From contig CAKMOY010000058.1 in assembly GCA_927911235.1 (NCBI GenBank), forward strand, positions 1 through 11,456: 11,456 bases of DNA. The letters run 5' to 3'. This DNA is from an uncultured Moraxella sp. GTDB taxonomy: Bacteria; Pseudomonadota; Gammaproteobacteria; Pseudomonadales; Moraxellaceae. Below, piece after piece: positions 7,504-11,456 of the stretch. Both the position numbers and the translations under genes were made by a program. Below the pieces are notes generated by a model. The model was given only the letters and a program-made list of their open reading frames with translations. It searched no databases and was not told the DNA's origin. Each line of letters starts with the position of its first letter. Within the stretch, counting starts at the first letter, position 1.

Positions 7504-8688
7504 TTATTCAGCGTTAAAAAACACCTTTTCCACTTTACCAACCAACTCACTACCGATAAATGGCGTATTTTTGCCTTGCGACAGCATGGTTTCTTTGCTA
7601 ATTTTCCAACTTATATTTGGATTTACTAACACTGCACCGCCTGTTTGTTGATAAAAGCCGTTATTTTCAGAGTCAGTAATCCCTGCGATTTTGGCAGGGT
7701 TTAGACAGATTTTTTCAACCAATTGTTCAGCAGTCAAAATACCGTCTTTGACTAATTGGCAACCCAACGCCATAAAGGTGTCGTAAGTGCTAATCCCTGC
7801 GGTACACTCGGCAAATGGCGACTGTTTAGCAGTCATGGCCAACGGCTCGTGATGGCTACAAATCGCATCAATCGTGCCGTCTTGCAACCCTTCCAGTAAG
7901 GCTTTTTTGTCGGTGTTACTGCGAAGTGGGGGCAACACATAGGCAAGGGCGTTAAAGCCAATCAAGGCATCATCGGTCAAATGCAACTGGTGCATGGCAA
8001 CGTCACAGGTAACGGGCAAGCCTTTTTGTTTTGCCCAACGCATAAGTTCAATGGACGATTTACAGGTTAGTTGGCTAAAGTGGGCGGATACGCCTGTTTC
8101 TTCAACGATTAACAGTTGTTTGGATAAAGCGACCGTTTCGGCAATCCAAGGAATCCCTGCCAAGCCGTGATAGCTTGCGATATATCCGTCATGGGCGACA
8201 CCGTTTTTGGATAGGCTTGGCTCGTCTGGATAAAAGAACACTTTCATGTCAAAAGTGGCGGAATATTCTAACGCTCGGAGTAATACGTCATCATTGGCAA
8301 AGGCGTGGCGTGCGTTGCTGACACCGATTGCACCGCCTTGTTTTAGCCCTGCGATGTTGGCAGGTTGTTCACCATTTAGTCCTGCGGTCAATGCCCCCAA
8401 GATGTGTAGATGAATACCGCCATCTTGGTAAGCTCGCTCTCGTAAGCCTTTGAAAAGTGAGCCGTTTTCTAATACGGGGTTGGTATCGGGTGGCATACAG
8501 ACGTGCAAAAATCCGTTGTGGCGGGCGGTGTTGCCTTCAGATTTAAATGTGCCATGCTGTGAGTAGCCAAGCTCTCGCAAGCGTCCGCATAAGTCCACAA
8601 GGGGCGGAAGTAGCCATTTATTTGTGGTGTCTAAGTTGTTTAGTTGTTCAGCATTAAATTGCCAGTTTTGGGGAAGTAAGTTTTTCAT
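7504..8688 (-). CDS. pyrC': Dihydroorotase-like PyrC', non-catalytic subunit of aspartate carbamoyltransferase
   Basis: This 394-residue protein is an amidohydrolase-fold relative of dihydroorotase, recognisable by PPLVDL-GRLRELGY, VCMPPDTNPVLE, LGALTAGLNGEQ, ALEYSATFDMKVFF, LAGIPWIAETVAL, EETGVSAHFSQL, GLPVTCDVAMHQLHLTDDAL and GTIDAICSHHEP. It lacks catalytic features. The metal-binding D-x-H-x-H-x-R of active enzymes reads D32-L-C34-G-R36-L-R38, and the D-H-A-P-H motif reads H279-H-E-P-L283. This matches PyrC' (PyrX) of Pseudomonas, which is inactive but needed structurally to assemble the PyrB dodecamer. Only about 28 residues precede PPLVDL, fewer than in Pseudomonas, so the small beta domain looks trimmed. 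AAAGGC at 8695-8700 supports the start. It begins 15 bases after the Sel1 gene's stop, inside the pyrB operon. A true catalytic PyrC must lie elsewhere in the genome. Confidence 0.88.
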   Translation of the reverse strand: MKNLLPQNWQFNAEQLNNLDTTNKWLLPPLVDLCGRLRELGYSQHGTFKSEGNTARHNGFLHVCMPPDTNPVLENGSLFKGLRERAYQDGGIHLHILGALTAGLNGEQPANIAGLKQGGAIGVSNARHAFANDDVLLRALEYSATFDMKVFFYPDEPSLSKNGVAHDGYIASYHGLAGIPWIAETVALSKQLLIVEETGVSAHFSQLTCKSSIELMRWAKQKGLPVTCDVAMHQLHLTDDALIGFNALAYVLPPLRSNTDKKALLEGLQDGTIDAICSHHEPLAMTAKQSPFAECTAGISTYDTFMALGCQLVKDGILTAEQLVEKICLNPAKIAGITDSENNGFYQQTGGAVLVNPNISWKISKETMLSQGKNTPFIGSELVGKVEKVFFNAE

Positions 8689-8703
8689 TTTTTTGCCTTT
8701 ATT

Positions 8704-9273
8704 TTAATAGCCTTGCTGATTTAAAATTCTGTAATTATCACAGCCTAATTGGTTGCCTTTAGCACAGGCTCTGCCAAACAACTCTTTAGCTGTTACTTTA
8801 TTTTGGCGTACGCCTTGACCGTTTTCATACATTAATCCAAGATTATACTGAGCTTCTGCATAATCTTGATTAGCGGATTTTTGAAACCATTTAAACGCTT
8901 GATTATAATCTTGATTTACACCTTTTCCATCTGCATACATTATACCAAGATTATTTTGAGCATCTGCATAACCTTGGTTAGCAGGCTTTTGAAACCAATA
9001 TACTGCTTGACTATAATCTTGGCGTACACCTTTTCCCTTATTATACATATAACCAAGATTAAATTGAGCTTGTGCATCTCCTTGGTTAGCAAGTTTTTGC
9101 GTCCAATAAAATCCATTTGTATAATTTTGCTGATTTCGGTAATAATCTGCTAATTGCATTTGAGCATTCACATCACTACTTTCCGCTTGGTTGGTTAAAG
9201 TCGCCACATCAACCGCTAATGCTGAAAATGACATTAACAAACTGATTGTTAAAATTGATAATCTTTTAAACAT
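8704..9273 (-). CDS. Secreted Sel1-repeat (TPR-like) protein
   Basis: This encodes a 189-residue protein with a Sec signal peptide (MFKRLSILTISLLMSFSALA, cleavage likely after A20) and a Sel1-repeat solenoid. Three 36-residue repeats cover about 66-101, 102-137 and 138-173. Each has the pattern A-Q-x-NLG-x-MY-x-G-x-GV-x-QD-x-x-x-A-x-x-WFQK. A degenerate unit precedes them (about 30-65). C170 and C178 near the C-terminus may form a disulfide, as in related periplasmic Sel1 proteins. Sel1 proteins act as protein-binding scaffolds; no partner can be named here. AAGGAA before the ATG is a good ribosome binding site. The gene is noticeably AT-rich, lies 25 bases after the MNT gene and 15 before pyrC', and so is probably co-transcribed with the pyrimidine genes although its product should leave the cytoplasm. 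Confidence 0.88.
   Translation of the reverse strand: MFKRLSILTISLLMSFSALAVDVATLTNQAESSDVNAQMQLADYYRNQQNYTNGFYWTQKLANQGDAQAQFNLGYMYNKGKGVRQDYSQAVYWFQKPANQGYADAQNNLGIMYADGKGVNQDYNQAFKWFQKSANQDYAEAQYNLGLMYENGQGVRQNKVTAKELFGRACAKGNQLGCDNYRILNQQGY
8755..9078 (-). repeat. Three tandem 108-base coding repeats
   Basis: The Sel1 units are also alike at nucleotide level, with recurring blocks such as CAAGATTATA, GCTCAA(AT)A and TTTTGAAACCA at 108-base spacing on the plus strand. This argues for expansion by duplication and allows copy-number change between strains without loss of frame. Confidence 0.65.
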
Positions 9274-9298
9274 GATTTTTTCCTTTTAAAATTAAATG

Positions 9299-9595
9299 TT
9301 AAATTTGTATCAAATCCGACTGAATGCGACTTTTAAATTCATCAGACAAACTCGCCCAATCACTAATATCCACCTTAAACACCAAATCCGACTCGGCAAA
9401 ATCATCTTTTAGGCTCGCCATTGTCGCCAAATCAAGCGGTGTGTCCGTCATCACCACCAAATCCAAATCCGAATAAGGTTTTGCCGTCATTTTGGTACGT
9501 GAACCAAATGCAAAAACGGTTAAATTTGGTAAATTTTGCTTAAGAATGTTTTTAACAATTGCTAAATCGTTGTCGTTAAGTTGTAAATTATTCAT
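9299..9595 (-). CDS. mntA: MNT-domain nucleotidyltransferase, MntA-like antitoxin (HI0073 type)
   Basis: This 98-residue minimal nucleotidyltransferase has the family signature G31-S-R, nine residues, then S42-D43-L-D45. A third acidic residue, D76 of FKVDISDW, completes the metal-binding triad. All three catalytic carboxylates are therefore present and the enzyme should be active. In characterised HEPN-MNT systems the MNT partner neutralises the HEPN ribonuclease by transferring AMP to a tyrosine near its active site, and H. influenzae HI0073/HI0074 is a structurally known pair of this type. The start overlaps the HEPN gene end by 8 bases (ATGAATAA shared), which implies coupled translation and a fixed ratio. 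The gene lies between the HEPN gene and the Sel1 gene. The domain call is firm; the antitoxin role is inferred from the family. Confidence 0.88.
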   Translation of the reverse strand: MNNLQLNDNDLAIVKNILKQNLPNLTVFAFGSRTKMTAKPYSDLDLVVMTDTPLDLATMASLKDDFAESDLVFKVDISDWASLSDEFKSRIQSDLIQI

Positions 9596-10007
9596 CGGTT
9601 TTCTCGGTTAAAATAAGCAATTGATTAACCAAAAATTCACTTTCTGCTAAAAATTTTGGAATATCGGCAACCACTTTTAACGCCACATCTTCATTATAAG
9701 TGTGACTGGTTAAGTTACGCATTTCACGATACAAACGCCAATCCGACCAATCGCCTTTTAACAAACCACGCTCGTTGGCGGTGCGGATTAGCTCACCAAA
9801 ACTCATGGTATCAAACTCATCACTATTGGCAGACGTGCTTTCCAAATAACGCTTGATTGTCTTATGGCTTAATTCATAAGTAAACTCAAAACGCTGGATT
9901 AAACCATCGCGGATTTGTTCATCGCTCGTATCTTGTTCATAACGTTCTAAGCCTTGTTTCAGGCGGTTTGTGGCGTTGATAAGTGGGGTGATGATAATTT
10001 TTGGCAT
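9588..10007 (-). CDS. hepT: HEPN-domain protein, HepT-like toxin (HI0074 / nucleotidyltransferase substrate-binding type)
   Basis: This 139-residue all-helical protein belongs to the HI0074 family of partners of minimal nucleotidyltransferases. Conserved pieces are LERYEQD, IQRFEFTYELSHKTIKRYLES, FGELIRTANERGLL and WRLYREMRNLTSHTYNEDVA. The last contains the HEPN active-site motif RX4HXY (R97, H102, Y104), complete and in the usual helix, so ribonuclease activity is possible. In the Shewanella system the tyrosine of this motif is the residue AMPylated by MntA. The ATG lies one base after the pyrB stop (TGA-T-ATG), with AAAGG inside the end of pyrB serving as ribosome binding site. Its translation therefore looks coupled to pyrB, and its stop overlaps the MNT gene. 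Family assignment is strong. Toxicity is not shown by sequence, as some family members may be only binding partners. Confidence 0.88.
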   Translation of the reverse strand: MPKIIITPLINATNRLKQGLERYEQDTSDEQIRDGLIQRFEFTYELSHKTIKRYLESTSANSDEFDTMSFGELIRTANERGLLKGDWSDWRLYREMRNLTSHTYNEDVALKVVADIPKFLAESEFLVNQLLILTEKTDE

Positions 10008-10008
10008 A

Positions 10009-11052
10009 TCAAATACCTTTCATTTTACGTTGCCCTTCCATCGCCAACGCAAGCACCGCCATACGCACGGCAATGCCATTATTGACTTGTTTAAGGATAA
10101 CCGACTGCTCACCGTCCGCCACGCTAGACGCAATTTCCACGCCACGGTTCATAGGTCCGGGGTGCATGACCAACGCATTTGGTTTTGCCAACGCAAGGCG
10201 TTTTGGGGTAATGCCATACATCTTAAAATATTCTGACGTGGAGGGTAGCAAAGGCGAACCAATCCGCTCATTTTGAATCCGCAGACCGATTAACACATCA
10301 CAGTCCACCACGCCTTTATCAATGTCATTAAACACCTGCACACCATAACGCTCAATGCCTTTTGGCAACAAGGTTTTTGGAGCAATGACACGAATGTCCT
10401 TTACGCCCAAGGTTTGCAATGCCGAAATGTCCGAACGCGCGACACGGCTGTGTTTGATATCGCCGATAATCGCTACGCTTAACTCTTCAAACGGTTTTTT
10501 GGCTTCACGATAAATGGTGAGCATATCTAACATAGCTTGGGTTGGGTGGGCGTGCCAGCCATCGCCACCGTTGATAATGGCAATATTTGGGGTAACTTCG
10601 GTCGCCATAAAATGTGCCGTGCCACTTGCCGAATGGCGAACCACAAAGATATCGGCGGTCATCGCTTCCAAATTCCACAGCGTATCTCGCAGACTTTCGC
10701 CTTTACTGGTGGACGAGCGTGCGATATCAAGATTTAGCACGTTCGCCCCAAGACGTTTTTCCGCCACTTCAAAGGTGGTGCGTGTGCGAGTGGAATTTTC
10801 AAAAAACAAATTCATCACGGTACAGCCCTCAAGCTCATTGCTGTTTTTGATGCTGTTGGGTCGTCCGTCATTGTCGGTCAAGTAGCCGTTAGCTTTTTCA
10901 ATGATTGCCATCAGTTGGGCTTTTGTTAAGCCTTCCACGCCGATAAAATGACGGATATGGCTGTCATCAACTTTGGCAGGTTTTGCCATTGCAAGGTCAA
11001 GTTTGCTTTGCAGTTGGTCGTTTGAAAGGGTTTGTGTTGATAAAATGTTCAT
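10009..11052 (-). CDS. pyrB: Aspartate carbamoyltransferase catalytic subunit
   Basis: PyrB condenses carbamoyl phosphate with aspartate to N-carbamoylaspartate, the committed step of pyrimidine synthesis. The 347 residues include ENS87-TRTR, the carbamoyl phosphate loop, with SSTSKGES (K117), [10 protein letters not shown] (HPTQ at 169-172), [11 protein letters not shown] (202-207) and [10 protein letters not shown] (297-306), so the active site is complete. About 35 N-terminal residues precede the fold. This resembles the Pseudomonas-class enzyme, in which the extension binds nucleotides and PyrC' replaces the regulatory PyrI. No pyrI is seen here, while pyrC' lies downstream. AAAGG at 11060-11064, seven bases before ATG, supports the start. 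The 53-base gap upstream has no convincing promoter, so transcription may come from the preceding gene or from beyond the window. HEPN begins one base after its stop. Confidence 0.96.
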   Translation of the reverse strand: MNILSTQTLSNDQLQSKLDLAMAKPAKVDDSHIRHFIGVEGLTKAQLMAIIEKANGYLTDNDGRPNSIKNSNELEGCTVMNLFFENSTRTRTTFEVAEKRLGANVLNLDIARSSTSKGESLRDTLWNLEAMTADIFVVRHSASGTAHFMATEVTPNIAIINGGDGWHAHPTQAMLDMLTIYREAKKPFEELSVAIIGDIKHSRVARSDISALQTLGVKDIRVIAPKTLLPKGIERYGVQVFNDIDKGVVDCDVLIGLRIQNERIGSPLLPSTSEYFKMYGITPKRLALAKPNALVMHPGPMNRGVEIASSVADGEQSVILKQVNNGIAVRMAVLALAMEGQRKMKGI

Positions 11053-11105
11053 TTGTTTACCTTTGTTTATTTATTTGAATATGAAAAATTAATCAACTAA
11101 ATTGC

Positions 11106-11456
11106 TTAACCGACTAGTCCACAATATAGTCGTGTGTTATTTCCAGCGGTTTTCTCAATACCAAAATAAGGCTCTTTATCATTGGTCAGTTTTTTGAGAA
11201 TTTCTAAATTTTGCTCAGGCAGTCCTTTTAGTACCATATAATAGCCACCACCTTCGCCTTCTGATGTCGTGAGTGGCGAATAACCATACTGTGAAAGCCG
11301 TAAAATATGCAAACCAAATTTATGAATATCCACGTCCATGTTTTTGGAAATTGTGATACCGTCTTTATCAGTCAATTTTTGTGAACTAATTGCTTTAATA
11401 CCTGTTACGGTGTAATTTGCAATTTTAAAAGGCTTTTGTTGAATATTGGGAAAATC
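11106..11456 (-). CDS. C-terminal part of an unrecognised protein, 5' end beyond the window
   Basis: An open frame enters from the right edge and ends at 11106, giving 116 visible residues (DFPNIQQKPFKIANYTVTG at the edge, ...NNTRLYCGLVG at the end). No in-frame ATG is seen in the visible part and the frame stays open to the boundary, so the gene continues outside. The segment is soluble in character with no membrane helix; SEGEGGGYYMVLKG and EKTAGNNTRLYCGLVG look like structured beta elements. I recognise no family. It is on the same strand as pyrB and 53 bases upstream of it, so it could belong to the same transcript. Confidence 0.6.
   Translation of the reverse strand, partial: DFPNIQQKPFKIANYTVTGIKAISSQKLTDKDGITISKNMDVDIHKFGLHILRLSQYGYSPLTTSEGEGGGYYMVLKGLPEQNLEILKKLTNDKEPYFGIEKTAGNNTRLYCGLVG

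Noticed and set aside
7407..7550. Upstream extension of the gpmI first frame to 7550
   Set aside because: It overlaps the end of pyrC', has no family similarity, and a good Shine-Dalgarno supports ATG 7406.
8755..9078. Regular repeats suggestive of a CRISPR-like array
   Set aside because: Units are 108 bases, in frame, without spacers, and encode the Sel1 consensus.
8866..9153. A 95-codon plus-strand open frame opposite the Sel1 gene, hydrophobic and repetitive
   Set aside because: It is the antisense image of the 108-base Sel1 repeats; its repetition follows from the coding strand, and it has no ribosome binding site.

Overview
The window looks like chromosomal DNA of a Moraxellaceae gammaproteobacterium, most likely Moraxella or a close relative. 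The basis is the AT-rich composition, the Pseudomonas/Moraxella-type proteins (a long aspartate carbamoyltransferase with a non-catalytic dihydroorotase-like partner, and a CysE of the short-N-terminus, long-C-terminus type) and the gpmI-ctp neighbourhood. This assignment is inferred from protein resemblance recalled from memory; no search was run.

Left end (1-1873): a MATE multidrug efflux gene (minus strand, cut by the window edge) that carries two opposite one-base frame breaks, then a good intrinsic terminator, then a lipoprotein of unknown function. A 101-base divergent intergenic region separates these from two plus-strand genes: hemW, the radical-SAM heme chaperone-like protein, and cysE, serine O-acetyltransferase. 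cysE converges on a minus-strand S41 C-terminal processing protease.

The right two thirds (4163-11456) are all minus strand. In transcription order they are: the C-terminal part of an unrecognised gene, pyrB, a HEPN protein, an MNT nucleotidyltransferase, a secreted Sel1-repeat protein, pyrC', gpmI and the S41 protease. From pyrB to pyrC' the genes are packed with gaps of 1, -8, 25 and 15 bases and read like one operon. pyrB and pyrC' would form the aspartate carbamoyltransferase holoenzyme as in Pseudomonas, where they are adjacent. Here a HEPN-MNT toxin-antitoxin-like pair and the Sel1 protein sit between them. pyrC' has lost the metal-binding motif of true dihydroorotases, so an active pyrC must be encoded elsewhere.

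Three genes carry four single-base frame breaks, all in or beside short A/T runs: the efflux gene twice, the 5' end of the protease, and gpmI. In each case the protein is well conserved on both sides of the break. This could be sequence or assembly error, recent decay, or in the poly-A tracts a switch. gpmI is a central glycolytic gene, which makes error the leading explanation at least there. No tRNA, rRNA, CRISPR array or insertion sequence was seen, and no gene-free stretch exceeds about 115 bases.
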